A stretch of DNA of 64,000 nucleotides from Gloeocapsa sp. PCC 7428 (GCF_000317555.1 NC_019745.1:3906001-3970000), one strand, 5' to 3'. Numbered from the stretch's first letter, positions 46,484 to 55,685 are shown. The notes: generated by a model from the letters alone, not told the origin. Made by a program: numbers and translations.

Positions 46484-48508
46484 ATGAGAGAGCAAGGTAT
46501 TCCCGATGATTGGTCTGTTGGCAAGGCTTCTAGCCGCGAAGATAGCAGCCAGTCTTTACCTCCCGTTGCAGGAATTGGCGCTCCTAAAGTAGGACAGCAT
46601 ACAGCTAATGAGGGCGGCAACACTCCAGGCTCCTCGCAGCCAAAATCCCCAAAAAGATTATCGCCGAAGCGAAAAGTACGAGGCTGGTCGAAAAATTGGG
46701 TCTTCTGGGTGGGGTCAGGAGGCTTAGTTACAAGTGGAGTGAGTATTATCGCGCTGGCAATGCTACTGAAGTCACCAGCAGCGCCAAATTGTCCGGCAAT
46801 TTTTTGGCCTTTAGCTTCAGCCTCGGTGCGACTACAGTGCGCGCAGGTAGCCGCAAATAAGCAAACGGTGAAAGACTTGTTGCAGGCGATCGCGCTTGTT
46901 GAAGCTTTACCAGACGATCACCCACTGCGCCCAGAAATCAATCGTTTACTTGAACAGTGGTCGCTGGACATTTTGGCTTTGGCCGAGCAAGACTTTCAAG
47001 CAGGAAGATTAGAACAAGCGATCGCCACTGCGCAGCAAATTTCTAGAGACGTACCTGCGTATCAAAACGTAGAAAGTACAATTGCGAATTGGCGGTCGAT
47101 TTGGTCAAAAGCAGAAGCTATCTATACAGAAGTAGAAGATAACTTACGCGCGCGCAATTGGCATCAAGCATTTATGGCAACGGTGCGGTTGCTGAGTGTC
47201 GGTAACGAATACTGGGCAACAGCGAAATACGCAGAACTCAATCAAAAAATTGAAATTGCCCGCGAAGATGCCAGCAAGTTGGCAAAAGCTGAGAGTTTAG
47301 CAAAAAGAGGCGGTGCAGACAACTTAGTCGAAGCTATTAAAATCGCCGAAGCAATCGGAGTTAATAGTTATATGTATCAAGAAGCGCGGGCACTGATTCC
47401 CGATTTGGGACAACAAATGATGGCTCTCGCGCAAGCAGCCTTGGAACGTCGCGATGCTGATGCCGCGATTGATATTGCCAATCGTATTCCCGCAAGTACC
47501 GGCTTACGTACAGAAGCGCAAGATTTTACAACCTTAGCATCAGCGCAGCAAAGTGCGTGGATAGGGGAAATTCCCGATATCGAAACCGCGATCGCTACCG
47601 CACAAAAAATTGCTAATGACAGACCACTCTATAGCAAAGCGCAAGAATTAATCGCGCAGTGGCAGCTGGAAATTGAAGCCGTAGCGCGTCTCGATCGAGC
47701 GCGACAACTCGCCCAGGGCGGTACTATCGGAGATTTAACCGCAGCAATTACCGAAGCACAATTAATTTCAGATACTAATCCTCGTGCTGCCGAAGTTCAA
47801 ACCGAGATTAATCGCTGGCGGCGACAAGTTGAGACGATTGAGGATAGACCACTACTTAACCGCGCAGAAGATTTAGCCGCAGGCGGAGATATTGCTTCGC
47901 TGCAAGCCGCAATTAACGAGGCAAGTCAAATTCGTAGCGGACGTGCGTTGTATCGCGAGGCGCGGAGTCGAATTCGCAATTGGACAAGCCGAATTCAACG
48001 AACTGAAGATCAGCCGATTCTTGATGAGGCAAGATTTCTTGCAAGTAACGGCAATCTTCCGGCGGCGATCGCTGCTGCGCAAAGAATCGCGCCAGGTAGG
48101 GCGCTTTCCGGAGAAGCCCAAGCCGCAATCAACGATTGGCAAGGACAAATTCGCGCGCGACAAAACTGGCAAGAAGCACGCACGACAGCGCTACAAGGTA
48201 CGCCAGAAGCATTGGCACAAGCAATTCGACTGGCTAATCGCGTCCCGCGAACTAGCCCATTGCGTGCAAATGTCAATCCGGCGATCGCGCAATGGAGTCA
48301 ACAGCTATTTAATCTGGCGTTGAGTCGCGGTCAGTATGATATCCCTGGTGGCATTGCGATCGCCAGAAGAATTCCCCCAGGAACCGACGCGTATCGTGCT
48401 GCACAACAGCAAATTACCACCTGGGAGAGATTTTTAAATCCTGAACCTGTTGTAGTACCAACAACAGTACCAACGCCAACATCAACTCCGCAACAATTGC
48501 CGCAATAG
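46484..48508 (+). CDS. Membrane-anchored helical repeat protein, conserved cyanobacterial hypothetical
   Basis: A 674-aa protein with a Ser/Pro/Lys-rich N-terminus (about 70 residues), one transmembrane segment (about 72-95, WVFWVGSGGLVTSGVSII) and a long helical region of degenerate repeats of about 65-75 residues. Each repeat has an A-x-A-I-x-x-A-x-x-I core and a tryptophan in a W-x-x-x-I/L position, for example AIATAQQIS, AIKIAEAIG, AIATAQKIA and AIAAAQRIA. The C-terminus is Pro/Thr-rich. Similar proteins in cyanobacteria are often labelled segregation ATPase without ATPase motifs; no Walker motif is seen here. The likely form is a periplasmic helical scaffold; function unknown. Confidence 0.8.
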   Translation: MREQGIPDDWSVGKASSREDSSQSLPPVAGIGAPKVGQHTANEGGNTPGSSQPKSPKRLSPKRKVRGWSKNWVFWVGSGGLVTSGVSIIALAMLLKSPAAPNCPAIFWPLASASVRLQCAQVAANKQTVKDLLQAIALVEALPDDHPLRPEINRLLEQWSLDILALAEQDFQAGRLEQAIATAQQISRDVPAYQNVESTIANWRSIWSKAEAIYTEVEDNLRARNWHQAFMATVRLLSVGNEYWATAKYAELNQKIEIAREDASKLAKAESLAKRGGADNLVEAIKIAEAIGVNSYMYQEARALIPDLGQQMMALAQAALERRDADAAIDIANRIPASTGLRTEAQDFTTLASAQQSAWIGEIPDIETAIATAQKIANDRPLYSKAQELIAQWQLEIEAVARLDRARQLAQGGTIGDLTAAITEAQLISDTNPRAAEVQTEINRWRRQVETIEDRPLLNRAEDLAAGGDIASLQAAINEASQIRSGRALYREARSRIRNWTSRIQRTEDQPILDEARFLASNGNLPAAIAAAQRIAPGRALSGEAQAAINDWQGQIRARQNWQEARTTALQGTPEALAQAIRLANRVPRTSPLRANVNPAIAQWSQQLFNLALSRGQYDIPGGIAIARRIPPGTDAYRAAQQQITTWERFLNPEPVVVPTTVPTPTSTPQQLPQ

Positions 48509-48520
48509 GTTTTAGTTCGG

Positions 48521-48605
48521 GTAATGGGTAATTGGTGATGGCGAATGAAGTTTGAAAAAGCTAATCGCTAATTGCTACTTATTACCAATGACTAATTACT
48601 GGTTA
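48521..48605. repeat. Heptamer-type ATTACCA/GGTAATT repeats
   Basis: GGTAATGGGTAATTGGTGATGG is followed by complementary ATTACC / TTACTGG units, making imperfect hairpins in the 235-bp gap. The same family recurs at 51125-51171 and 53411-53484. Confidence 0.7.
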
Positions 48606-48743
48606 CTAGCTTTTGAAGTTATTAATTTACATTGATTTTCACCATCTACTTATTTGTAGTAGTTGCCCTTCTTAAGTTGCATGAATTAAGATTCACAAAG
48701 TCGCCTTATGGCTACGGCATAACCTCAAAATTGACATATTGGC

Positions 48744-50519
48744 ATGAGAAGCCTTGGTCCGCTTGTTGCACCGGAGCAAAAAGCGAGTAAACAGTTACCG
48801 ACTCTACGGCGTTTTTTAGGGTATGTGCAACCCTATCGTAAAGAAGTCCCTATTGCCCTCAGCTTAGTCGCAATTGGCGCAGCATCGCAATCGCTTGGTC
48901 CTTTTTTAGTTGGTTGGTCAATTGATAATTTAATTGCCCAAGGTAACTTGCAAGGCTTACTTTTGATGCTTGTACTACTTGTGGGTGTTTACGTTGGCGG
49001 AATTATGGCAATCCGCGCCCAAATTATCCGTGTCGGCTGGATCGTTCAACGCCTACTCGCGCAATTACGTAAAGATATTTTTACAAAAGTTCAAAGCTTA
49101 CCGATCAGTTTCTTCGATCAAAGTGAAGCTGGAGATTTAATGAGCCGCTTGCTCAACGATGTCAGTGTCGTGAATCAGGCGTTTGGACAAACGATCGCCC
49201 AAATGTTGGGTAACTTATTTAGCTTGGTAGGAATTGTCATTGCGATGTTCCTCATTAACCTGCGGCTAGGGATAGTGAGTAACTTGGTTGTTCCGCTGAT
49301 GCTGGCGACTACTGGCTTATTTTCGCGCTGGGCGAGGAAACGATTTCGCGTGACACGACAGACGATTGGGGAACTTTCGACTAAAATCGAGGAAGATATT
49401 AGTAGCGTGCGCGAAGCTCAAGCTTTTAATCGCGTACGGCTAAATATTGCAGAATTTAAAGCTTTGAATGCGGCAAACCGCGACGCTAACATCGATGCAG
49501 TCGCAATTACAGCTGCTTTTTTACCATCCATTGACTTTCTCAATACACTAGCAACCGCCGGAGTTCTCGCTTATGGCGGCTATTTAGCGGTGACAGGAGC
49601 AGCAACAGTCGGAACCGTAACGGCATTTTTACTTTACGTACAGCAGTTTTTTCGTCCAATTCAGATTTTGAGTCAGTTTTATACGCAAGCTCAATCAGCG
49701 TTAGCCGCAGTTGAGCGTATTTTCCTGTTACTCGACGAACCTGCTCAACTTAATGATGCACCCGATGCGATCGCAATGCCACCCATTCGCGGAGAGGTGA
49801 CATTCGAGCGAGTTTCCTTTGGTTACAAACCCAATCAGCTTGTCCTCAAAGACGTGAGCCTTCGTGCGAAACCAGGACAAACGATCGCATTAGTTGGACC
49901 TACAGGAGCGGGAAAAAGTACTATTATTAACTTAATTCTGCGATACTATGATGTGACGAGTGGAGCCATTAAAATTGATGGCATTGATATCCGTAAAGTA
50001 ACGCAGGCAAGCTTACGGAAACAGATTGGATTCGTTTTGCAAGACAATATCTTATTTAGTGGCACAGTTGCCGAAAATATTGCTTTTGGTCGTCCTGATG
50101 CTACACAAGCCGAAATTGAAGCAGCTGCACAAGTCGCTAACGTTCATGAGTTTATTACCAGTTTGCCCCAAGGATACGCAACGCTATTAGGGGCAAGAGG
50201 TGCAAACCTGAGCAAAGGACAGCGACAACTACTGAGTATTGCGCGTGCTGTTTTAGTCAACCCGCGAATTCTGATTTTAGATGAAGCGACAAGCAGCATT
50301 GATACGCGTACCGAAGCTTTAGTTCAAGAAGCGATCGACCGATTATTAAGTGAGCGTACTAGCTTTGTGATTGCTCACCGTCTCAGCACGGTTACGCAAG
50401 CAGATCAGGTATTAGTGATTCAACAAGGTCAAATTATTGAAGGTGGTACGCATAGCGAGTTAATTGCGCAAGGTGGAGTTTATGCAAATCTCTACGCATT
50501 GCAATTAGGTGCAGCCTAG
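48744..50519 (+). CDS. ABC exporter, fused membrane and ATPase domains
   Basis: A 591-aa half-transporter. Six transmembrane helices (about residues 35-310) are followed by an ATPase domain with Walker A GPTGAGKST (about 392-400), the Q-loop in FVLQDNILFSG, signature LSKGQRQL, Walker B ILILDEAT and the H-loop in IAHRLST. It belongs to the MdlB/MsbA-like group of multidrug or lipid exporters and acts as a homo- or heterodimer. No leader peptidase is present, so it is not a peptide-processing exporter like the C39 protein. The substrate cannot be told from sequence. It ends 15 bp into the convergent mocA gene. Confidence 0.93.
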   Translation: MRSLGPLVAPEQKASKQLPTLRRFLGYVQPYRKEVPIALSLVAIGAASQSLGPFLVGWSIDNLIAQGNLQGLLLMLVLLVGVYVGGIMAIRAQIIRVGWIVQRLLAQLRKDIFTKVQSLPISFFDQSEAGDLMSRLLNDVSVVNQAFGQTIAQMLGNLFSLVGIVIAMFLINLRLGIVSNLVVPLMLATTGLFSRWARKRFRVTRQTIGELSTKIEEDISSVREAQAFNRVRLNIAEFKALNAANRDANIDAVAITAAFLPSIDFLNTLATAGVLAYGGYLAVTGAATVGTVTAFLLYVQQFFRPIQILSQFYTQAQSALAAVERIFLLLDEPAQLNDAPDAIAMPPIRGEVTFERVSFGYKPNQLVLKDVSLRAKPGQTIALVGPTGAGKSTIINLILRYYDVTSGAIKIDGIDIRKVTQASLRKQIGFVLQDNILFSGTVAENIAFGRPDATQAEIEAAAQVANVHEFITSLPQGYATLLGARGANLSKGQRQLLSIARAVLVNPRILILDEATSSIDTRTEALVQEAIDRLLSERTSFVIAHRLSTVTQADQVLVIQQGQIIEGGTHSELIAQGGVYANLYALQLGAA

Positions 50520-51107
50520 TCTTAGTGCAGCTTGATAGGCTTGTGGGGTATTGAGATCTAATAAAACTTCTGGAGTGTCAAAGTTTACGCGCTGAATTTG
50601 CGAATAAAATGTTTGGACAACTTGACGTAGACCTAAGTTTGCTTCACTTATATTTTCTAGATGCGATCGCACTGACGCCGAAAATAATAATGGATGACCT
50701 AACTTGCCTTGATAGAGAGGTGCAGTAATAGGTACGCTAGGAGAAGATAGGTGTGCTTGAAGTAATCGTTGATAGATCCAACTACTTCTTGGTTGATCGA
50801 CTGCTGAAATAAATAAACAATCAAATTGTGGTACGTGCTTTAATCCTGTCAAAATCGAACTGACTTTTCCAGCGCTAGCATGATGATTAATCGCTACGAT
50901 AGTTCCTTGTGGAACTTGCGTTTGTTTGAAATTATGCAACCCCATTACAACAATAGGTACAATCTTGGCAAGAGATAGTTGCTCAACTTGATACGACAAC
51001 AAACTTTTACCATTTCGCCAAGGTAAGCTAGCTTTACAAGTACCCATCCGGCTGGATGCACCTGCTGCCAAAACTAATGCAAAGTAACTAAAGGTTGGCT
51101 GTGGCAT
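50505..51107 (-). CDS. mocA: MobA-like NTP transferase, probable molybdenum cofactor cytidylyltransferase
   Basis: A 200-aa nucleotidyltransferase with N-terminal LAAGASSRMGTCK (P-loop-like GxG motif binding CTP) and the metal-binding Asp in SAVDQPRSS. MocA attaches CMP to molybdopterin to make MCD, the cofactor form used by the xanthine dehydrogenase family, which is encoded 4 kb away in this window. That neighbourhood supports MocA over the GMP-transferring MobA. Its 3' end overlaps the convergent ABC gene by 15 bp. The length is typical. Confidence 0.85.
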   Translation of the reverse strand: MPQPTFSYFALVLAAGASSRMGTCKASLPWRNGKSLLSYQVEQLSLAKIVPIVVMGLHNFKQTQVPQGTIVAINHHASAGKVSSILTGLKHVPQFDCLFISAVDQPRSSWIYQRLLQAHLSSPSVPITAPLYQGKLGHPLLFSASVRSHLENISEANLGLRQVVQTFYSQIQRVNFDTPEVLLDLNTPQAYQAALRLGCT

Positions 51108-51124
51108 CGTTAATTGTCGTGAAA

Positions 51125-51171
51125 GTTGGTAATTGGTAATTGGGGAACATCTTGACTATCCATTACCCAGG
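51125..51171. repeat. GGTAATTGG-type repeats
   Basis: TTGGTAATTGGTAATTGGGG and a complementary ATTACCC form a small imperfect hairpin in the gap between mocA and the Uma2 gene. Same family as 48521-48605. Confidence 0.6.
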
Positions 51172-51258
51172 ATATATTCAACTCAAAACTCAACATTCAA
51201 CACTCCTTAAATTTAGCTACGATTTACACACAGCTGTTTGTTGTTTTAGAGTCATTCT

Positions 51259-52020
51259 ATGATTCTGCAAAAGCCAACAAAAAAACTCACAATCACCTGG
51301 GAACCTCTTCCAGATGACTTTGTGTTACCTGACGATCCTGTGGAGAATATTCAACAACCATCCCTTGCTGCGGCACTTACAGACGCATTAGGAGCCGCAG
51401 GATATATCCAACCAGATATGCTCATCGGCTCAAACTTTGGTTTAGTTGCTACGGTAAATAAAAAAATTGTCATCAAAGCGCCTGATTGGTTTTATGTGCC
51501 GCACGTCCAACCTGTACCACCAGACGTGATTCGTCGCAGCTATACGCCGCATCTCGAAGGCGATGCAGTAGCTGTTGTCATGGAGTTCCTCTCGCAAGAA
51601 GAAGGCGGTGAGTTATCGATACGCTCAACGCCGCCCTATGGCAAGCTTTATTTCTACGAACAGGTTCTTCAAGTACCTACTTATGTCACTTATGACCCTT
51701 ACGAACGAAGTTTAGAGGTACGATATCTAGAAGAAGGCAAGTACGTTTTACATCGACCTGATGCTAACGGACGCTATTGGATTCCGCAGTTAGAGTTGTT
51801 TTTAGGAATATGGTACGGCGAGCGACTGCGCCAGACAACCAATTGGCTGCGCTGGTGGGATGTTGAAGGTAATCTGCTGTTGTGGAGTGCTGAACAAGCC
51901 GAACAAGAACGACAACGTGCCGAACAAGAACGACAGCGTGCCGAACAAGAACGACAGCGTGCTGAACTTTTGGCAGCTAAATTACGTGAATTAGGAGTTG
52001 ATCCAGATGCATTGAACTAA
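51259..52020 (+). CDS. Uma2-family (DUF820) protein with heptad-repeat tail
   Basis: A 253-aa protein with the Uma2 PD-(D/E)XK-like core: AVAVVMEFLSQEEG in place of the usual AIEI..S, PTYVTYDPYERSLEV and the WYG block. Uma2 proteins are very abundant in cyanobacteria and are annotated as putative restriction-fold endonucleases; their biological role is uncertain. The C-terminus is an AEQERQR coiled coil repeated three times and ends LRELGVDPDAL, the usual Uma2 tail. The acidic residues of this copy differ from the canonical motif, so nuclease activity is doubtful. Confidence 0.85.
   Translation: MILQKPTKKLTITWEPLPDDFVLPDDPVENIQQPSLAAALTDALGAAGYIQPDMLIGSNFGLVATVNKKIVIKAPDWFYVPHVQPVPPDVIRRSYTPHLEGDAVAVVMEFLSQEEGGELSIRSTPPYGKLYFYEQVLQVPTYVTYDPYERSLEVRYLEEGKYVLHRPDANGRYWIPQLELFLGIWYGERLRQTTNWLRWWDVEGNLLLWSAEQAEQERQRAEQERQRAEQERQRAELLAAKLRELGVDPDALN
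51898..51960 (+). repeat. Three 21-bp tandem repeats coding AEQERQR
   Basis: Units 51898-51918, 51919-51939 and 51940-51960 are nearly identical (one base differs in the first). Seven codons equal one heptad, so copy-number change would preserve both frame and coiled coil. Confidence 0.9.
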
Positions 52021-52154
52021 TGTCGAGCAAGCGATCGCACTTTGCGCGTAAATTGTAGACACCGAAAGTAAGCTGCACTCTAAGATAATGATAGTTGCTA
52101 CTTTTGCCCAAGAATGCGGCGGAAATTATTGTTGAGTGTTAGCGCAAGAAATTT

Positions 52155-53420
52155 ATGGTGTATTGGATAACAGCAGTTGGTTGGGGAGTAGGTTCGATTC
52201 TCTGGGCAGAAATCGTGCGAGATTTGTATCACTTACTATCGCATCGCGTGCCAATGTTGTACCGACAGCACGTATGGCATCATCGTGTTTTTCGGCGGGA
52301 TTTGACTTTTGCAAGTGCGGCGATTTATCGTCAGGCACAGTGGCGCAATGATTTTCCTGAATGCATTGTGATGTTAATACTCAGCCTAGCATTGTGGTGG
52401 GTGTGTTTCGTATGGACACCTGCGTATCAATGGGCAGCTTTGGCAGGAACGATTTATACACTAGGATTTCTTGTTAGCTGTATAGCGCGTGGTAGTGGTA
52501 GTGAATGGGCGCGAGAAGTGACTGACGTCACGCATAAACCAGGACGTTTTTTATCGCCGCCTGCAACTTGGTTTGTGAACCGTCCTTATCACTGGCGACA
52601 TCACTTTGATGATGACCAAGCTTATTATTGTGGTACTCTCACTTTGGTGGATAAGTTGATGGGTACAGCACTCGCGCTCAAAGGAAAGAAAATTGCAGTT
52701 ACCGGCGCATCGGGAACGTTAGGGAAAGCTTTGTTACTTCACTTACATCAAGCAGGCGCGAAGGTATTTGCGCTTAGTTCACATTCTGAATCGATTACTT
52801 TGACAATCAACAATGAACCTCTCGCCATAAAGACAATTACCTGGAAAACAGGACAAGAGGCGGAACTGGCAGAATTCTTAAAGAAAATCGATATTCTTAT
52901 TCTGAATCATGGCATTAATGTCCACGGCGAACGGACTCCTGAAGCCATTTCTAAATCTTATGAAGTGAATACTTTTTCAAGTTGGCGGCTGATGGAATTA
53001 TTTTTTACTACTATCCGCACAAACGAAGACATTGCATTGAAAGAAGTGTGGGTAAATACGTCTGAAGCCGAAGTTAGCCCAGCGTTTAGCCCTTTGTATG
53101 AACTTTCTAAACGTGCTTTGGGCGATTTAGTTACATTACGCCGCTTAGATGCGCCGTGTGTTGTCAGAAAACTGATCTTAGGACCTTTTAAGAGTAATCT
53201 TAATCCGATTGGAATCATGTCAGGCGATCGCGTCGCTCGACAAATTATTGCTTTAGCAAAGCGTGATGTCCGTAACATCATCGTTACAGTTAATCCGCTG
53301 ACTTACTTGCTATTTCCCATTAAAGAATTTTGCACATCAATGTACTTCAGATTCTTCAGTCGTGCAGAAACTACGATTACAGAGGTAGAAGCGCAGAATG
53401 ATCTTCTTGGTAATAGGTAA
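52155..53420 (+). CDS. Sterol-desaturase-like / short-chain dehydrogenase fusion
   Basis: A 421-aa two-domain protein. The N-terminal 165 residues are a membrane fatty-acid-hydroxylase-type segment with His boxes HVWHH and HWRHH plus hydrophobic helices. Residues about 175-400 are an SDR domain: VTGASGTLGKA (NAD(P) Rossmann), LNHGIN (NxG equivalent), a Ser-containing NTSEAE and the catalytic YELSK (Tyr-x3-Lys). The same fusion is widespread in cyanobacteria under the name bifunctional sterol desaturase/short-chain dehydrogenase. The reaction and lipid substrate are unknown. The number of His boxes seen is smaller than in classical desaturases, so the first domain may be partly degenerate. Confidence 0.85.
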   Translation: MVYWITAVGWGVGSILWAEIVRDLYHLLSHRVPMLYRQHVWHHRVFRRDLTFASAAIYRQAQWRNDFPECIVMLILSLALWWVCFVWTPAYQWAALAGTIYTLGFLVSCIARGSGSEWAREVTDVTHKPGRFLSPPATWFVNRPYHWRHHFDDDQAYYCGTLTLVDKLMGTALALKGKKIAVTGASGTLGKALLLHLHQAGAKVFALSSHSESITLTINNEPLAIKTITWKTGQEAELAEFLKKIDILILNHGINVHGERTPEAISKSYEVNTFSSWRLMELFFTTIRTNEDIALKEVWVNTSEAEVSPAFSPLYELSKRALGDLVTLRRLDAPCVVRKLILGPFKSNLNPIGIMSGDRVARQIIALAKRDVRNIIVTVNPLTYLLFPIKEFCTSMYFRFFSRAETTITEVEAQNDLLGNR

Positions 53421-53484
53421 TGGGTAATGGGTAATAGTTTTTTTCCAATTACCAGTCACCAATTTCCAGTTACCAATTTCCAGC
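53411..53484. repeat. GGTAATGGGTAATGG / TTACCAATTTCC repeats
   Basis: TAATGGGTAATGGGTAAT units are followed by complementary ATTACCAGTCACC and TTACCAATTTCC units, giving a long imperfect hairpin that starts at the stop codon of the fusion gene and ends before hisC. Confidence 0.75.
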
Positions 53485-53520
53485 GATAGTCTGGTTATTC
53501 AACCGAAGTTAATATCACAT

Positions 53521-54570
53521 ATGAGTTTTTTTCGTGCTGCTGTTGATGCGATGACAGGTTACATTCCTGGAGAACAGCCTAAACCAGGAACGCCTATTAT
53601 TAAGCTCAACACCAATGAAAATCCCTATCCGCCATCACCGCAAGCAATCGAGGTACTACGCAATCTAGATAGTGAGTGGTTGCGCCGCTATCCCGATCCA
53701 TTTGCGAAAGATTTCTGTTGTGCTGTGAGTGAGGCGTTGGGTGTACCTGCGGATTGGGTGATTGTGGGTAACGGTAGTGATGAGTTGCTGAATGTCATTA
53801 TACGGGCGAGTGCCGAGGGCAGCGATCGCAAAGTTGTTTATCCGATGCCGACGTATGTGTTATATCGTACGTTAGCCGCGATGCAACCTGCGGAGGTTGT
53901 CGAAATCGATTATCCTGCTAATTTTCAATTACCGATTGACGAACTTGTCAAAGCTAGAGGTGCAATTACATTTATTGCTTCGCCGAATAGCCCTTCAGGT
54001 CATTTGGTTCCACTTGCAGACTTACGCGTACTCGCACAACAACTTTCAGGGATATTAGTAATTGACGAGGCGTATACTGATTTTGCAGAGTACTCGGCTT
54101 TACCACTCGTGCAAGAATTTGAAAATGTAATCATTCTGCGGACGTTATCGAAAGGATATTCGCTAGCAGGGTTGCGGATGGGATTTGGGATTGCAAATCC
54201 GCAGTTACTTGCAGGGTTATTCAAAATTAAAGATAGCTACAACATTGATGCGATCGCAACCGCTGTTGGTACTGCGGCTATGCGCGATCAAGCTTACAAA
54301 AATGCTTGTGCTGACAAAGTGAAAAAGTCACGCGCTAAACTCGCGGTAGAACTAAAAAATTTGGGATTCACGGTTCTCGATTCGCAAGCAAATTTTGTTT
54401 TAGCAACTCCACCGCAAGGAAATGCTGAACAGTTGTATTTAGCACTGAAGGCGCGGGGAATTCTGGTACGGTATTTTAAGCAAGTTGGATTAGAAGATAA
54501 GTTGCGAATTACTGTTGGAACAGATGAACAAAATCAAACTTTGATTGAGGCGTTAGTAAGTTTGGTATAG
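53521..54570 (+). CDS. hisC: Histidinol-phosphate aminotransferase
   Basis: A 349-aa PLP-dependent class I/II aminotransferase converting imidazole acetol phosphate and glutamate to L-histidinol phosphate. Seen: NTNENPYPPSP at the substrate-binding N-terminus, VGNGSDEL, the Asn in SPNSPSG, Asp and Tyr in VIDEAYTDF, the PLP lysine in SKGYSLAGLRMGF and the phosphate-binding Arg in LRITVGT. Length and motifs are complete. The start ATG at 53521 follows a repeat-filled gap. hisD is far away on the same replicon, so no his operon exists here. Confidence 0.96.
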   Translation: MSFFRAAVDAMTGYIPGEQPKPGTPIIKLNTNENPYPPSPQAIEVLRNLDSEWLRRYPDPFAKDFCCAVSEALGVPADWVIVGNGSDELLNVIIRASAEGSDRKVVYPMPTYVLYRTLAAMQPAEVVEIDYPANFQLPIDELVKARGAITFIASPNSPSGHLVPLADLRVLAQQLSGILVIDEAYTDFAEYSALPLVQEFENVIILRTLSKGYSLAGLRMGFGIANPQLLAGLFKIKDSYNIDAIATAVGTAAMRDQAYKNACADKVKKSRAKLAVELKNLGFTVLDSQANFVLATPPQGNAEQLYLALKARGILVRYFKQVGLEDKLRITVGTDEQNQTLIEALVSLV

Positions 54571-54595
54571 CAATGTCATTTCAGGCTTTTTGAGG

Positions 54596-54650
54596 AATGA
54601 ACCACATAGGCGTAGCCTTCCCGCAGGGTAGAACACAAAGAGCACAAAGA
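54596..54650. repeat. Small palindromic repeat element, intergenic copy
   Basis: Contains AATGAACCACAT (54596-54607), CCCGCAGGG (54620-54628) and CACAAAGAGCACAAAGA (54634-54650). A second copy in inverted orientation lies inside xdhC at 55210-55265 and shares these three blocks. Confidence 0.85.
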
Positions 54651-54677
54651 TAAAGAGAGGTAAGTTGTGTTGTTTAT

Positions 54678-55685
54678 TTAAGTGAGAACGGTTGTAGTTA
54701 CTGGATCTGATAAAGATTTGCCCGTACCGCCACGACGCACTTTGATCAATTCGGCACAAATACTTACCGCGATTTCTTCGGGTGTCAAAGCACCGATATC
54801 TAATCCGATGGGTGCATAGAGTGATGCTAAAACTTCTGGGGAATATCCTTCTTGTTGCAATTGCTGACACACTAAGCGTACGCGCTTGCGCGAACCAATC
54901 ATGCCAATATATTGTGCGGGTTGCTGCAATAAAAGCCGCAAAGCTTCTAAATCATGTTGGATTCCTCGCGTTACTAGCGCCACATATTGCGAATTCACCC
55001 CACACTTTAATGCAAATGTCAAGGATTGGACAATCACCTCAGCTGCTTGCGGAAACCGTTCTCGTGTAGCAAATTCAGCGCGATCGTCAACTACAGTCAC
55101 CCGAAACCCAATCATCGCCGCGATCGCTGCCAAAGGAACAGCAACATGACCCGCCCCCACAATCAACAGCGTTGGCAACGGCACCAAAATCTCTCTAAAA
55201 GCTTCATTCTCTTTGTGCTCTTTGTGCCTAGCCTTCGGCAACCCCTGCGGGGAATGTGGTTCATTATCTCCAAACTCCAAATACGGCTGCGAATCTCCCG
55301 AAAACGGCGTCACCAAAGTTCCACGTCCACTACTTGACAAAATCTCAATAATTTGCTTTATTAACTTTATCGCCTCATTCCCACTCCAACGTTCTAACCA
55401 AACTTGCATTGCACCACCACAAACGCCCTGAGTTTCGCGCTGCAACGCCCCAGATAAATCGATTTCCACAAATTGCTTTTCACCTGTCGCCAAAACCTGC
55501 AAAGCTTGGCGGATCACTTTTGCTTCCCCAGCACCACCGCCAATTGTGCCGATCGCGCGATCGCGACATACGAGCATTTTTGCCCCAACTTCACGCGGAA
55601 CCGAACCAGTGACACTCACAACCGTGGTAAGAACAACTGAATCTTGTCGTAAGGCTTGCGCCATTTGTTGATAAAATTCAAGCAT
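54678..55685 (-). CDS. xdhC: XdhC-family molybdenum-cofactor maturation factor (with internal repeat insertion)
   Basis: A 335-aa protein with the N-terminal XdhC/CoxI domain (about 1-125: VTGSVPREVGAKMLV, TIGGGAGEA, CGGAMQVW) and the C-terminal Rossmann domain (about 170-320: LLIVGAGHVAVPLA, VVDDRAEFA, IGMIGSRKR, PIGLDIGALTPEE). XdhC holds sulphurated Moco and loads it into xanthine dehydrogenase. It is last in the uraD-FAD-XDH-xdhC run and overlaps the XDH gene by 8 bp. Residues about 141-159 in the linker (NEPHSPQGLPKARHKEHK) are encoded by a copy of an intergenic palindromic repeat, in frame and between the two domains, so function is probably kept. Confidence 0.9.
   Translation of the reverse strand: MLEFYQQMAQALRQDSVVLTTVVSVTGSVPREVGAKMLVCRDRAIGTIGGGAGEAKVIRQALQVLATGEKQFVEIDLSGALQRETQGVCGGAMQVWLERWSGNEAIKLIKQIIEILSSSGRGTLVTPFSGDSQPYLEFGDNEPHSPQGLPKARHKEHKENEAFREILVPLPTLLIVGAGHVAVPLAAIAAMIGFRVTVVDDRAEFATRERFPQAAEVIVQSLTFALKCGVNSQYVALVTRGIQHDLEALRLLLQQPAQYIGMIGSRKRVRLVCQQLQQEGYSPEVLASLYAPIGLDIGALTPEEIAVSICAELIKVRRGGTGKSLSDPVTTTVLT
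55210..55265. repeat. Palindromic repeat element inserted in frame in xdhC
   Basis: TCTTTGTGCTCTTTGTG (55210-55226), CCCTGCGGG (55243-55251) and ATGTGGTTCATT (55254-55265) are the reverse complement of the three blocks of the intergenic copy at 54596-54650. The copies flank the 3' part of xdhC as inverted repeats. Confidence 0.85.

Noticed and set aside
52186-52206. GGTTCGATTCT, which resembles a tRNA T-loop
   Set aside because: It lies inside the desaturase-SDR coding region and no acceptor or anticodon stems can be formed. I found no tRNA or rRNA gene in the window.
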